Of a stretch of 64,000 bases of DNA, positions 17,875-27,648 are shown piece after piece (the first letter of the stretch is position 1; each line of letters starts with the position of its first letter). This stretch comes from Thalassotalea nanhaiensis (GTDB lineage: Bacteria > Pseudomonadota > Gammaproteobacteria > Enterobacterales > Alteromonadaceae), in contig NZ_CP134146.1 of assembly GCF_031583575.1 (NCBI RefSeq), positions 4,247,068-4,311,067 on the forward strand, given 5' to 3'. The notes below the pieces were generated by a model. It searched no databases and was not told the origin of the DNA. It was given only the letters and a program-made list of their open reading frames with translations. A program made the position numbers and the translations under genes.

Positions 17875-18854
17875 TGGCTAAGAAAGAATCAAATGCTTTA
17901 CTTAGAAAGAGCACTGGCTTCTCATTAAATTCTCTGCTCATGTTACCTGTTCGTCACCTACAACAAGCTCTTGGTAGCTTAGGAGATTTATGGCGAACAC
18001 CAATGGCGTCTATCATGACCATATTGGTATTAGGCATTAGTTTAACGCTGCCGGCGACTCTGCACCTGTTCACTAAAAATGCCCAACAAGTAAGTTCAAA
18101 TTGGGATTCTGCTGCGCAAATTAGTGTTTTTTTAAAGCTGTCGGTTAAAGATAAAGACGCGCAAAATCTAGTAAAACGTATTCAGCTATATCCTGAAGTA
18201 AAAGAAGTACGTTATATTTCAGCGGCTGATGCATTAACCGAATTCAAAAAGCTTTCCGGCTTTGGTAAAGCGTTATCTTATTTAGATGATAATCCATTGC
18301 CAGCAACAATTCTGGTCACTCCATCAAAGCGTTTCAGCCAACCAACCGCAGCACAAGCATTACTGGAAAAGCTAGAAAAAGAAAGAGGTGTAGCTCAAGG
18401 TAAACTTGATCTTGAGTGGCTTACCCGTTTAGAAGCCATTATGGTGCTAATTCAAGACATAGTAACGTCATTAGCCATATTGTTAAGCTTATCTGTGGTA
18501 TTAATTATTGGTAATACCATACGTTTAGCGATTTTAAATCAAAAGAGTGCCATTGCAGTAATGAAAATGGTTGGTGCTACTGATGCCTTTATTCAACGAC
18601 CATTTATGTATACTGGTTTTTGGTATGGTGTGTTTGGCGGTTTACTAGCAGCAATAACCGTTGCAATCCTTGGTAGCTATCTCGATTACGCGATTGTTGA
18701 CTTGGCCGAGCTTTATCAAAGCCAGTTTTCATTACAAACCCTAGACTTTGATGAAATCATGTTATTAATACTTACAGCTATTAGCTTGGGCTTACTTGGT
18801 AGCTATATTTCGGTTCGACAACATATTAAATCAATAGAACCTAGTGCAGACTGA
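17874..18854 (+). CDS. ftsX: Cell division protein FtsX
   Basis: 326 aa membrane partner of FtsE. A cytoplasmic N-terminal stretch (~50 residues) precedes TM1 (SIMTILVLGISLTLPATLHLF). A periplasmic domain of ~110 residues follows (QISVFLKLSVKDKDAQNLVKRI, PLPATILV), then three C-terminal membrane segments, with the typical AIMKMVGATDAFIQRPF loop (here AVMKMVGATD). The terminator at 18940 closes the ftsYEX unit. Confidence 0.97.
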   Translation: MAKKESNALLRKSTGFSLNSLLMLPVRHLQQALGSLGDLWRTPMASIMTILVLGISLTLPATLHLFTKNAQQVSSNWDSAAQISVFLKLSVKDKDAQNLVKRIQLYPEVKEVRYISAADALTEFKKLSGFGKALSYLDDNPLPATILVTPSKRFSQPTAAQALLEKLEKERGVAQGKLDLEWLTRLEAIMVLIQDIVTSLAILLSLSVVLIIGNTIRLAILNQKSAIAVMKMVGATDAFIQRPFMYTGFWYGVFGGLLAAITVAILGSYLDYAIVDLAELYQSQFSLQTLDFDEIMLLILTAISLGLLGSYISVRQHIKSIEPSAD

Positions 18855-18939
18855 TCAATTTTCAGCTGAATTCATCTCTGGTTACAATTTGAAAAGACTG
18901 TTATTGAACTAATTAAATTTATTTGAATCAAACAGTTAA

Positions 18940-18966
18940 GTAGCATTTTAAGTGCTACGTTTTTTT
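18940..18966 (+). terminator. Rho-independent terminator after ftsX
   Basis: GTAGCA pairs with TGCTAC across a 7-nt loop, followed by G and a run of T. Confidence 0.75.
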
Positions 18967-19086
18967 CGATTAAATTATACTATTTTTTAAATTAGCGATC
19001 TCAAAAAAGCTATGATAGTATCCAAAGTCCACCTAATGAATAGGTGTGTAAGAAATAGCGTAAAACAAGGTTTTAAAGAGGTAGAA

Positions 19087-19956
19087 ATGAGTAATACTAT
19101 GCAATCTATGGCACTAACTGTCCCACAAAGTGGCAGCATTGAATCATACATGCAATCGGCTTATAGCATTCCAATGCTTACTGCTGAAAAAGAGCACGAG
19201 CTCGCTACCCGTCTACACTACGATGGTGACTTAAGTGCCGCTCAAGAATTAATCATGTCGCATTTACGTTTTGTTATCCATGTTGCCAAAGGTTACTCTG
19301 GCTATGGTTTACCACAAGCTGATCTTATCCAAGAAGGTAATGTAGGGTTGATGAAAGCAGTAAAACGCTTTAACCCGGAAGTAGGCGTACGTTTAGTATC
19401 GTTTGCTGTGCATTGGATTAAAGCCGAAATTCATGAATTCGTATTGAAAAACTGGCGCATTGTTAAAATTGCGACAACAAAAGCGCAACGTAAATTATTC
19501 TTTAACCTTCGCAAAAACAAAAAACGTCTTGGTTGGTTTAGTAATGATGAAGTTCATACTGTAGCTGAAACGTTAGGTGTATCTACCAAAGATGTACTTG
19601 AGATGGAAAATCGCATGGCAAGTAGCGATCAAGCGTTCGACTTGTCTGATAGTGACGATGACGCCGGCCAACAAACCAGCAGTTTTTCGCCATCACAATA
19701 CCTAGAAGATCACAGTTCAGATTTATCAGAGCAAGTTGAGAGTTCAAACTGGGATAACCATGTTAACAATCAACTAACTCAAGCTATTACTAGCCTTGAT
19801 GAACGTAGCCAAGATATTATTAGAGCGCGTTGGTTAACCGATGATAAATCAACACTGCAAGATTTAGCCGATAAATATCAAATATCAGCTGAACGTGTTC
19901 GTCAGTTAGAAAAAAATGCCCTTAACAAGTTAAAAGGCTCTATTGCTGAACACTAA
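19087..19956 (+). CDS. rpoH: RNA polymerase sigma factor RpoH (sigma-32)
   Basis: 289 aa heat-shock sigma factor. Region 1.2/2.1 [32 protein letters not shown], region 2.3-2.4 [67 protein letters not shown] (the QRKLFFNLR RpoH box), and region 4.2 [29 protein letters not shown] are all clear. ATG 19087 with AGAGG upstream is chosen over an in-frame ATG at 19012, because it matches the usual N terminus ([10 protein letters not shown]). Synthesis is probably controlled by temperature-sensitive mRNA structure as in E. coli, but no structure was computed. Confidence 0.97.
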   Translation: MSNTMQSMALTVPQSGSIESYMQSAYSIPMLTAEKEHELATRLHYDGDLSAAQELIMSHLRFVIHVAKGYSGYGLPQADLIQEGNVGLMKAVKRFNPEVGVRLVSFAVHWIKAEIHEFVLKNWRIVKIATTKAQRKLFFNLRKNKKRLGWFSNDEVHTVAETLGVSTKDVLEMENRMASSDQAFDLSDSDDDAGQQTSSFSPSQYLEDHSSDLSEQVESSNWDNHVNNQLTQAITSLDERSQDIIRARWLTDDKSTLQDLADKYQISAERVRQLEKNALNKLKGSIAEH

Positions 19957-19984
19957 CAATGTAGTGAATAGCTAATAATTGAAT

Positions 19985-20013
19985 AAAAAAGCCAGGTTTA
20001 ACCTGGCTTTTTT
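19985..20013 (+). terminator. Rho-independent terminator after rpoH
   Basis: AAAAAAGCCAGG / CCTGGCTTTTTT stem with a 5-nt loop; strong and symmetric. Confidence 0.92.
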
Positions 20014-20121
20014 GCATATGGAAGCCTTAAATTCGACAAGAGATGATTCACTGCTAAACTTATTAACTCACAATGAATAAAAACAGCTCAATACAGCACT
20101 TTGAAGGAACAAAGGCAGAAT

Positions 20122-22128
20122 ATGACAGGAAGAAAAATTTCCGCAATACAAAAGCTCAAGTCTCTTTTAACGCAATATAAACAAACGAAAAAAGTTCAGA
20201 CTGGCTTACTTAAACTTTCTGAGCTTTGCTGCTTAGTTACAGACATGTCTGCTTTTTATCCTGCTTTACAAAAAATTATTCAACAGCATTTCCCTGCTGA
20301 AAATTTATATATTCAGCTATATACACAAGCAAATTCAGACCAAGCCGAACACTTTTATATAGATGAACTTAATTGCTCTCCAATTGAACAACAACTTACC
20401 CCTGACATCATCGACTTTATTAATAACATTCCAAATCCTGTATTAATAAATCACGACCAAGTCAGTATTTTAAATAACGACAATAGTATTAATGAAAGAC
20501 CCTTCCCAACACGAACGAGGCAAACACACTTAATTGATGTGTGGTTAGCTGCGCCATTATTAGTTGAAGGCTTAACCATAGGCATTGTTGGGGTAAAAGG
20601 CTTTATCAATCCAAATCATAAAGCACAAACAAACTTAGAGTTGATTAAGTTTATCGCGACACTTATTGCTGCTGCCATACATCGCAATAGAGCCAATGAA
20701 CAGCTTAAACTTTACAGTAAAGACATAGAAGACATCATCTTCGATCGGACTCAAAATTTACAAAAAAGTAATTTTAATTTACGCCAACAAGTTGAACAGC
20801 GCCGAAAAAGCGAACTTAAACTTTATTACGATGCTCACCACGATGCCTTAACTAAGCTGCCTAACAGAGCAATGTTTACTGATCGTTTAGAGCAATCGAT
20901 TAAGCATCTTAAGCGCCATATTAACCATCGCTTTGGCGTGCTATTTATCGACATAGATCGCTTTAAAGTGATAAATGATACCTTAGGGCATCACGTTGGT
21001 GACGAGTTATTAATACAAATTGCTGACCGTATTTTAGAGTGCATTCGTAGTAACGATATTGTTTCTCGTTTAGGCGGGGATGAATTCGTAGTATTACTTG
21101 ATACCCTGGCGCATTCTGATGATGCTGAAGATATTGCTAATCGTATTATTGAAACGATAAAACAACCATTTACTATTGATAACCAACAGCTATTTTCAAG
21201 TGCCAGTATTGGTATTGCCATTTGTGATCAACACTATAAACAAGCAAGCGATGTACTACGAGATGCTGATGCTGCCATGTACCAAGCTAAATCAATGGGT
21301 CGCGGCCGCTTCATGTTCTTTGATGAAAGTATGCGAGAAGAGCTATTGGCGAACCTTTCTCTTGAACAAGACCTGCGTCAAGCAGTAAATAACCAAGAGT
21401 TTATTCTGCACTATCAAAAAATTTCAGAATTAATTGGTTCAGATACTATTGGTTATGAAGCTTTATTGAGGTGGCAACACCCAACTAAGGGGTTAATGTC
21501 GCCCACCAGTTTTCTTGAACTAGCCGAAGAAACAGGCTTAATTATTGATATTGAAAACTGGGTTGTTGAAAGTGTAGCCAAACAGATAAAACTTTGGGAT
21601 GAACAACCTGAAGACAAAGGCAGTTTTGTATCGATAAACCTGTCGGGAAAGCACATACTACAAACAAAACCAGTACAGCAGCTTAGCAAATTAATCCAAC
21701 AGCACTTTAATGAGCCAGAACGATTAATTATTGAGTTTAATGAAAAAGCATTTAATGAACAGTCAGAGCGCTCATTAAAAAACTTAAAAATCCTCAAAAA
21801 AACCGGAGTTAAACTCGCTCTTGATGATTATGGTTCAGGTCAATCCTCGCTTAATTACTTAAATAACTACCCATTTGAGTTTATTAAACTGGAGCAAAAT
21901 TTTGTTCGGTCATTTTCAACCAACATGAAAAACTGGGAGTTGGCAAAAAGCTTAGCTGCGCTAGGGGAGTCTTTTGGTTTTAGATTGGTTGCGGAAGGAA
22001 TAGAATCCCAAGCTCAATTAGAAAAGGTAATTGCAGCTGGGTGTGAATATGGCCAAGGGTTCTACATTAGTAAACCAAAAGCGATCGAAGCCGACGAACC
22101 AGATAATGACGTAAATCATTGCGCGTAA
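20122..22128 (+). CDS. GAF-GGDEF-EAL cyclic-di-GMP signalling protein
   Basis: 668 aa. Residues ~25-200 resemble a GAF sensor domain. A short coiled coil (DIEDIIFDRTQNLQKSNFNLRQQVEQRR) leads to a GGDEF domain (HHDALTKLPNRAMFTDRLEQ, RLGGDEFVVLL) with an RSND inhibitory I-site five residues before the motif. The C-terminal EAL domain has YEALLRWQHP, INLSGKHI, DDYGSG (for DDFGTG), a Lys in FIKLEQNF, AEGIES and GCEYGQGFYISKP. Cyclase and phosphodiesterase motifs are thus both near intact, so either activity is possible. ATG 20122 with AAGG upstream is preferred to an in-frame TTG at 20101. No membrane segment is seen. Confidence 0.9.
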   Translation: MTGRKISAIQKLKSLLTQYKQTKKVQTGLLKLSELCCLVTDMSAFYPALQKIIQQHFPAENLYIQLYTQANSDQAEHFYIDELNCSPIEQQLTPDIIDFINNIPNPVLINHDQVSILNNDNSINERPFPTRTRQTHLIDVWLAAPLLVEGLTIGIVGVKGFINPNHKAQTNLELIKFIATLIAAAIHRNRANEQLKLYSKDIEDIIFDRTQNLQKSNFNLRQQVEQRRKSELKLYYDAHHDALTKLPNRAMFTDRLEQSIKHLKRHINHRFGVLFIDIDRFKVINDTLGHHVGDELLIQIADRILECIRSNDIVSRLGGDEFVVLLDTLAHSDDAEDIANRIIETIKQPFTIDNQQLFSSASIGIAICDQHYKQASDVLRDADAAMYQAKSMGRGRFMFFDESMREELLANLSLEQDLRQAVNNQEFILHYQKISELIGSDTIGYEALLRWQHPTKGLMSPTSFLELAEETGLIIDIENWVVESVAKQIKLWDEQPEDKGSFVSINLSGKHILQTKPVQQLSKLIQQHFNEPERLIIEFNEKAFNEQSERSLKNLKILKKTGVKLALDDYGSGQSSLNYLNNYPFEFIKLEQNFVRSFSTNMKNWELAKSLAALGESFGFRLVAEGIESQAQLEKVIAAGCEYGQGFYISKPKAIEADEPDNDVNHCA

Positions 22129-22252
22129 AATACCTGCCTTTTACAACAAATTATATAATTTTTTACATTTAATTAGGCTCTAGCACCTGTCTTTTATATT
22201 GTTATGCGCTAATATAAATTAGCTTTTTAATGACCTAGTTGATTTATTTTAT

Positions 22253-23335
22253 ATGTCTATTTTTAAAATCATCAATACTGGCGCAGAATTTCAACCGTTT
22301 AATGTTGCCAATAAAATAAAAACCAACAACTGGATTACGGTAATTACCGTATTCATCTCAGCGACCTATACCCTTATGTATCTGTTAATTTTAAAAGAAA
22401 ATGTCGTTGGTTTTTTAAACTTAGGCTTTACAATCGCTTACGCTCTTGGTTATTTGTTTATGCGTTTTAATGCCATAAAGAATGCCAAATTATGGTTTTT
22501 TTCGGTGTTAATGTTGCATTTATGGGCCTGTACGAATATTTTTGTCACTAAATTATCGGGGTTTCATTTATTCTACTTTTTAGTACCGGTTGGAGCATTT
22601 TTATTATTTGAATTACACCAACAAAAAGAAAAAGTAATACTCTCACTTATTGCTACCGCATTATTTTTCTATTGTGAAAACACCATCAATACCACGCCAT
22701 TAATCCTCTTGTCACATGAAGCGAACAACACCATTTATCAATCAGTCGTATTTTTCACTATGATTGAATTAGTGGTAATTTCAGCGATGTTTAATCAACA
22801 AATATCTCATCATGAGGCACTAATAAACAATCGAGATAAAACAGATAAGCTAACCAATTGTTTGAATCGTAATTACTTTTTTGAAGCTGGCCAAGAGCAA
22901 TTAGACATCGCAAACTCAAACAATAGACCGTTCTCTTTAATTTTAACTAATTTAGATAATTTCAAACGCATTAACGATAAGTACGGCTATTTAGTTGGTG
23001 ATGACTATTTAATCCATTTAGCAACGTTATTAAAAAGCTTGTGTAATAAAGGTGAAATGATTGGTCGTATCAGCGGTGAAGAGTTTGTCATTACTCTACC
23101 AGAATACACTAGGCTGGAAGCTGAAAAGTTTGCTCAAAAGTTGAGTTATCAAATTGAAAATATGCCTTTTATCAGTGCTGACAAGCAAGCTATTTCCAAC
23201 ACCATGAGTATGGGGGTCGTTGTCCATAATTCGTGTGAAACGATTGGGGAGTTAGTATCGATTGCCGATACAGCCTTATATCAAGCCAAAATTATGGGTG
23301 CAGGTAGCATAGACTTTATTGAGCAAATGGCTTAA
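22253..23335 (+). CDS. Membrane-bound GGDEF protein with SGEEF motif
   Basis: 360 aa. Residues ~20-180 hold about six hydrophobic segments (for example WITVITVFISATYTLMYLLIL, LHLWACTNIFVTKLSGFHLFYFLVPVGAFLLFEL) forming an uncharacterised membrane sensor. Residues ~190-358 are a GGDEF domain (TDKLTNCLNRNYFFEAG, LTNLDNFKRINDKYGYLVGDDYL). The active-site loop reads RISGEEF instead of GGEEF, and the RxxD inhibitory site is absent (NKGE). Cyclase activity is uncertain; SGDEF-type variants are active in some proteins. It is next to the GAF-GGDEF-EAL gene, making a two-gene c-di-GMP locus. Confidence 0.88.
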   Translation: MSIFKIINTGAEFQPFNVANKIKTNNWITVITVFISATYTLMYLLILKENVVGFLNLGFTIAYALGYLFMRFNAIKNAKLWFFSVLMLHLWACTNIFVTKLSGFHLFYFLVPVGAFLLFELHQQKEKVILSLIATALFFYCENTINTTPLILLSHEANNTIYQSVVFFTMIELVVISAMFNQQISHHEALINNRDKTDKLTNCLNRNYFFEAGQEQLDIANSNNRPFSLILTNLDNFKRINDKYGYLVGDDYLIHLATLLKSLCNKGEMIGRISGEEFVITLPEYTRLEAEKFAQKLSYQIENMPFISADKQAISNTMSMGVVVHNSCETIGELVSIADTALYQAKIMGAGSIDFIEQMA

Positions 23336-23456
23336 TTAGAAACGAATTTCTTAAATAGAAACGAATCTCGAATACATTGCATTTCGAATTACGAAGTAGC
23401 TATCGAAGCGTCAGCATATTCGAAGGTGCAAAGCGCCGAGTTCGCACCTGTTGAAC

Positions 23457-25490
23457 TTAGCTTTTAGCCTGCTTTTTAGCATCTAGCATGGCTCTTAGCC
23501 CAGCTACTCCTGCTTTGCCTTTATTTTGCGCTTCTTCTGCGCTCTGCTTACGTTGCCCGCCTTGCTCCCAGGCTAAATCATCTTGCGGCATTTCGTATAA
23601 AAATCTTGATGGCTCAGTTCGTATAACCTCACCGTATTGTCTGCGCTCTTGCGCATAAGTAAAAATTAACTCTTTCTGCGCTCTCGTTACACCTACGTAA
23701 GCCAACCGTCGCTCTTCTTCAATATTATCTTCATCAATACTGGTTTGATGTGGCAACATACCTTCTTCCATGCCAATAAGGAACACATAAGGAAATTCTA
23801 GGCCCTTTGATGCATGCAAGGTCATCAATTGTACTTGATCAGCTTCACCTTCTTCTTCATCTCTTTCCATCATGTCGCGCAAGGTTAAACGAGTAACAAT
23901 TTGCGCCAATGTCATCGGCTCATTCTCATCATCGCCAGCAAGCATATCGGTAACCCAGCTAAACAGTTGTGTCACGTTCTTCATGCGCATTTCTGCTGCT
24001 TTGGCACTCGGAGATGTATCGTACAGGTAATCTTCGTAATTAATGCCTTGAATGAAGCCTCGAAGCACTGCAGCAGTATCACCACGGTTGGCGTTATCTT
24101 CTGTTTCGACAATTAAACGGGTAAAACGTTGTACGTGCGCTAAACCTCTACCCGTCAAATGTTGCTCCAAGCCTAATTCGAAACTGGCAGCAAACATGCT
24201 TATTTGGCGAATATTGGCGTACGTTCCGAGTTTTTCGAGTGTTGCAGGGCCTATTTCTCGTTTGGGTACATTAACAATGCGCAAAAAGGCATTATCATCA
24301 TCCGGATTAACAATAACGCGTAAATACGCCATTATGTCTTTAATTTCTGCGCGCGAGAAAAACGAGGTGCCGCCACTTATTTTATAAGGAATGCGATTTT
24401 GCATTAACACTTTTTCGATCACTCTTGATTGAAAATTACCTCGATACAAAATGGCGTAATTTTTAAACTGGCTTTTGTTTAAAAAACGATGACCTAGTAA
24501 TTCACCGGCTACCCGCTCAGCCTCATGATCTTCATTTTTTGTTTTGACCACTCTAAGCTCTGGACCGTAAGCTAATTCACTAAAAAGCGCTTTGTCATAC
24601 ACGTGCGGGTTATTGGCAATAAGAATATTTGCACACTTTAATATGCGGCCACTGGAGCGATAGTTTTGCTCTAATTTAATCAACTTTAATTGTGGAAAAT
24701 CTTCACCAAGCAATACAAGATTTTGTGGCTTAGCACCACGCCAAGAATAAATAGACTGATCATCATCGCCAACCACAGTTACCCGTGCTCGCTCGCCTAC
24801 TATATTCTTTACTAATTCATATTGGCTGGTATTGGTATCTTGATACTCATCCACTAACAAGTATTGAATTTTTCTTTGCCAACGCTGACGGACTTCTTCA
24901 TAGTTTCGTAGTAGCAAGGTAGGGATCATGATCAAATCATCAAAATCTAGGGCATTATAAGCTCGCATATTTTGATGATAACGTTGATAAAACTCAGCAA
25001 ACATGACTTCATCAGCGCCACGAGCTCGTTTTAATGCACCATCGGGTAACATTAAATCGTTTTTCCAGTTGGAAATCATACTTTGTAAACGGGACAATAG
25101 CTCTTTATCGCCATCAAGCTCTTTTTCTGTAAGCTCTTTTAATAATGACAATGTATCTTGGTCATCAAATAAGGTAAAACCTGGTTTAAAGCCCAAGGTT
25201 TTAATTTCTCGTCGCACAATATCAAGGCCCAATGAATGAAACGTTGATACCATCAACCCACGAGTCAAATCTTTGCCAAGCATTTTACCGACGCGCTCTT
25301 TCATTTCTCGAGCAGCTTTGTTGGTAAACGTTACGGCCGCTATATTGCGAGCTTTATAACCGCACTCTTGAATTAGGTATGAAATTTTCTGACAAATAAC
25401 CCCCGTTTTACCACTACCAGCACCTGCCAGTACCAGGCATGGCCCACTAACGTAGTTTTTTGCTTCATTTTGTCCAGGGTTAAGTTTCAT
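23457..25490 (-). CDS. rep: ATP-dependent DNA helicase Rep
   Basis: 677 aa superfamily 1A 3'-5' helicase that clears replication obstacles. Motifs: [35 protein letters not shown] (Walker A), [24 protein letters not shown] (Walker B), [46 protein letters not shown] and [14 protein letters not shown]. The start LNPGQ (rather than UvrD's LNDKQ) and the overall length point to Rep. It is transcribed alone and is convergent with the SGEEF gene. Confidence 0.96.
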   Translation of the reverse strand: MKLNPGQNEAKNYVSGPCLVLAGAGSGKTGVICQKISYLIQECGYKARNIAAVTFTNKAAREMKERVGKMLGKDLTRGLMVSTFHSLGLDIVRREIKTLGFKPGFTLFDDQDTLSLLKELTEKELDGDKELLSRLQSMISNWKNDLMLPDGALKRARGADEVMFAEFYQRYHQNMRAYNALDFDDLIMIPTLLLRNYEEVRQRWQRKIQYLLVDEYQDTNTSQYELVKNIVGERARVTVVGDDDQSIYSWRGAKPQNLVLLGEDFPQLKLIKLEQNYRSSGRILKCANILIANNPHVYDKALFSELAYGPELRVVKTKNEDHEAERVAGELLGHRFLNKSQFKNYAILYRGNFQSRVIEKVLMQNRIPYKISGGTSFFSRAEIKDIMAYLRVIVNPDDDNAFLRIVNVPKREIGPATLEKLGTYANIRQISMFAASFELGLEQHLTGRGLAHVQRFTRLIVETEDNANRGDTAAVLRGFIQGINYEDYLYDTSPSAKAAEMRMKNVTQLFSWVTDMLAGDDENEPMTLAQIVTRLTLRDMMERDEEEGEADQVQLMTLHASKGLEFPYVFLIGMEEGMLPHQTSIDEDNIEEERRLAYVGVTRAQKELIFTYAQERRQYGEVIRTEPSRFLYEMPQDDLAWEQGGQRKQSAEEAQNKGKAGVAGLRAMLDAKKQAKS

Positions 25491-25546
25491 TTATGAGTAA
25501 TTACTAGAAAATTTTAAAGTGGCAATTTTACCTGCTTTTTTCAACA

Positions 25547-25743
25547 ATACCAATTCCATTAATTAGGTGATTAACTGAGAATGCTAGATAAAGTGTTATA
25601 ACAATTGAAATTTGATAGAGATAGTTATTCATATCTTTATTAAATTTCAGGTAGTTAAAACGTTTTAGCTAGGTTCCCAACGGGTAGCATTTATGTCTTT
25701 TATAAATGTTACTCAGCAAGCAGGTAATTGTTGGAAGTGGTAT
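25547..25743. repeat. MITE-like element, family A-related (divergent)
   Basis: About 197 bp bounded by ATACCAATTCCATTAATTA and the inverse of ATACCACTTCCAACAATTA. It fills most of the 352-bp space between rep and ubiK. The interior (TTCCCAACGGGTAGCATTTATG) resembles the TCCCAAAGGGTGAG block of the copy at 6929 only loosely, so it is a different subfamily. No coding content. Confidence 0.65.
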
Positions 25744-25842
25744 AAAACTAATAAGTGTTAACAAATTTATTCAAAGCCTGTGCTTAACAAGCATTAGTAG
25801 GTATTATATGCGTTATATATGTACTGATTTAACGAGAACAAT

Positions 25843-26097
25843 ATGATTAACGCTAAAAAAATTGAAGATATCGCCAAACAAATTACTGAAGCAATTCCTC
25901 CAGGCGTAAAAAATGTGGCCACTGATTTCGAATCAAAAGCGAAGCAAGTATTACAAAGTAAACTATCTCAATTAGACGTAGTTAGCCGTGAAGAGTTTGA
26001 TGTACAAACACAGGTATTAATCAAAACTAGAGCTAAATTAGATGAAATGGCAGGCAAAATCGCCGAACTTGAAGAGAAAATAAAAACAGAAAGCTAA
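25843..26097 (+). CDS. ubiK: Ubiquinone biosynthesis accessory factor UbiK (YqiC)
   Basis: 84 aa. INAKKIEDIAKQITEAIPPGVKNVATDFESKAKQVLQSKLSQLDVVSREEFDVQTQVLIKTRAKLDEMAGKIAELEEKI matches UbiK/YqiC: an amphipathic N-terminal half and a C-terminal coiled coil that trimerises and binds UbiJ in the aerobic ubiquinone (Ubi) complex. It is 7 bp from the convergent rsmJ stop. Expression is probably from a promoter just after the repeat at 25547-25743. Confidence 0.93.
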   Translation: MINAKKIEDIAKQITEAIPPGVKNVATDFESKAKQVLQSKLSQLDVVSREEFDVQTQVLIKTRAKLDEMAGKIAELEEKIKTES

Positions 26098-26104
26098 TAT
26101 TAAC

Positions 26105-26908
26105 TTATGCTTTTGGAATGCCCTGGTTCACATAAACATCAAAACGATTTTTCTTCATTTTGATACTCGTTGATGGTTTTTTACCATTTAACGGCTCTGC
26201 ATAACTTGGGCGCTTCACCACGACTCTGTATTTTGCCAATGCTAATGCCTGATCCAATAAGTCATCAGCGTCAGGATCACTTCCCACCAATGTTTGAAAT
26301 ACCCGCATCTCCTTTTTAACGGCAGCAGACTTTTCTCGGTGTGGATACATTGGGTCAAGATAAACAACATCGATATCAGTAAGCTTGCTCATTGCATCAA
26401 TTGAGGAAGCATTTATTAACGTTAAACGCTCAATGAGCCAATCACCAATATCAGCATCTACCTTACCACGCTCTAAACCATCATCCAGTAGCGCCGCAAC
26501 AGGTAACTGGCGTTCCATCATGGTAACTTTGCAGCCTAAACTCGCTAATAAAAAAGCATCTCGACCAAGCCCCGCAGTTGCATCCAATACATTTGGCTCA
26601 AAGCCATGTTTTAAACCAATTGCTTTGGCAATATCTTGACCACGACCACCACCAAATTTACGACGATGAGCGACTGCACCACCAATAAAGTCAACAACAA
26701 TACCGTCGAGCTTTGGCTCATCTGTTTTGTGCAATTCTAATTGATGATCGGTAGCTAATAAGTAAAAAGGGCTTTTTACTTTTTTTAAATCTCGTAATTC
26801 ACCACCGTAAGGTAATCCCCATTTTTGTGCAGCATGCTCTGCTCGCATAATGTTGTTAAAACTATCAGCGAAAACTAAACAATGTGGTGATACGTTTGAG
26901 TCAGTCAT
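26105..26908 (-). CDS. rsmJ: 16S rRNA (guanine(1516)-N(2))-methyltransferase RsmJ
   Basis: 267 aa SAM-dependent methyltransferase for G1516 of 16S rRNA. Family features: [34 protein letters not shown], the SAM loop [54 protein letters not shown] and [12 protein letters not shown]. It overlaps the upstream DNA glycosylase gene by one base on the same strand, indicating an operon. Confidence 0.96.
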   Translation of the reverse strand: MTDSNVSPHCLVFADSFNNIMRAEHAAQKWGLPYGGELRDLKKVKSPFYLLATDHQLELHKTDEPKLDGIVVDFIGGAVAHRRKFGGGRGQDIAKAIGLKHGFEPNVLDATAGLGRDAFLLASLGCKVTMMERQLPVAALLDDGLERGKVDADIGDWLIERLTLINASSIDAMSKLTDIDVVYLDPMYPHREKSAAVKKEMRVFQTLVGSDPDADDLLDQALALAKYRVVVKRPSYAEPLNGKKPSTSIKMKKNRFDVYVNQGIPKA

Positions 26909-27624
26909 TAATTTGTTGGTACTTGTTCTACATGAAAATGATTATCACCGGTACTTAAAGCAATAAGGCGGCTGATCTTCTTTAAACTATAACCGCTTTG
27001 CTCACGCCATTCATTAAAGCATTGTTGAATAGTGTTTAAGCTGGTCTTGCTGGTAAGTCCGCCGGTGATTAACTCATGATTACGAAAATAACTTTCTACA
27101 TCGCGACTCAACAAGAAGGTGTCCTTCCCTAATGATCTAAGTGCATAAGGCCCGGTATTACCCCCTAAGCGCTGACCGTGCTTTTTAAGGTAACTCCATA
27201 AACCGATGATGTCACTTTCAGGCCAGGCAGCAATAAATTCACTAAAGCTGCCCTGCTCAAGTTCAACATCATGGATCATATGGGCATTAGCCTTTATGGT
27301 TTGCACTTTTTTGAAATTGCGAATTATTTTTGGATCTTGAGCTTTTCGTTCAAGCATCTCATCGGGCATCATTAATATTTTCTCAATATCAAAATTGAAA
27401 AAATGCTCCTCAAAACTAGGCCATTTATTTTCGACCACGCGCCAAACAAAGCCTGATTGAAATACTTTTTTGGTGAATTCAGCCAAAAACCTATCATTAC
27501 CCAACATTGCTAATTCAGCATTTGAATTTGCTAAGGTTTGATAAGGCGAAAGTAGCAGTTCGACATTATCTGCACCGCCCTTGCGATCGATTGCTCGTTG
27601 GTAAATTGACTGAATTTTTTCCAT
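26908..27624 (-). CDS. DNA-3-methyladenine glycosylase I family protein
   Basis: 238 aa helix-hairpin-helix superfamily protein of the Tag group. Recognised blocks: [37 protein letters not shown], corresponding to the alkyl-base recognition segment (Tag: F..L....F.SGLSW..V..K), [16 protein letters not shown] and the [22 protein letters not shown] region. It is longer than E. coli Tag (187 aa) and the zinc ligands of Tag are not evident, so it may be a sequence-divergent subfamily; substrate is inferred. It lies between prlC and rsmJ on the minus strand. Confidence 0.8.
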   Translation of the reverse strand: MEKIQSIYQRAIDRKGGADNVELLLSPYQTLANSNAELAMLGNDRFLAEFTKKVFQSGFVWRVVENKWPSFEEHFFNFDIEKILMMPDEMLERKAQDPKIIRNFKKVQTIKANAHMIHDVELEQGSFSEFIAAWPESDIIGLWSYLKKHGQRLGGNTGPYALRSLGKDTFLLSRDVESYFRNHELITGGLTSKTSLNTIQQCFNEWREQSGYSLKKISRLIALSTGDNHFHVEQVPTN

Positions 27625-27648
27625 AATTTAAGTTATTTAATCCAATTA

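Noticed and set aside
26915..26935. parS-like TGTTCTACATGAAAAT
   Set aside because: Too many mismatches to TGTTTCACGTGAAACA and it lies in coding sequence. No convincing parS was found in the window even though parAB is present.
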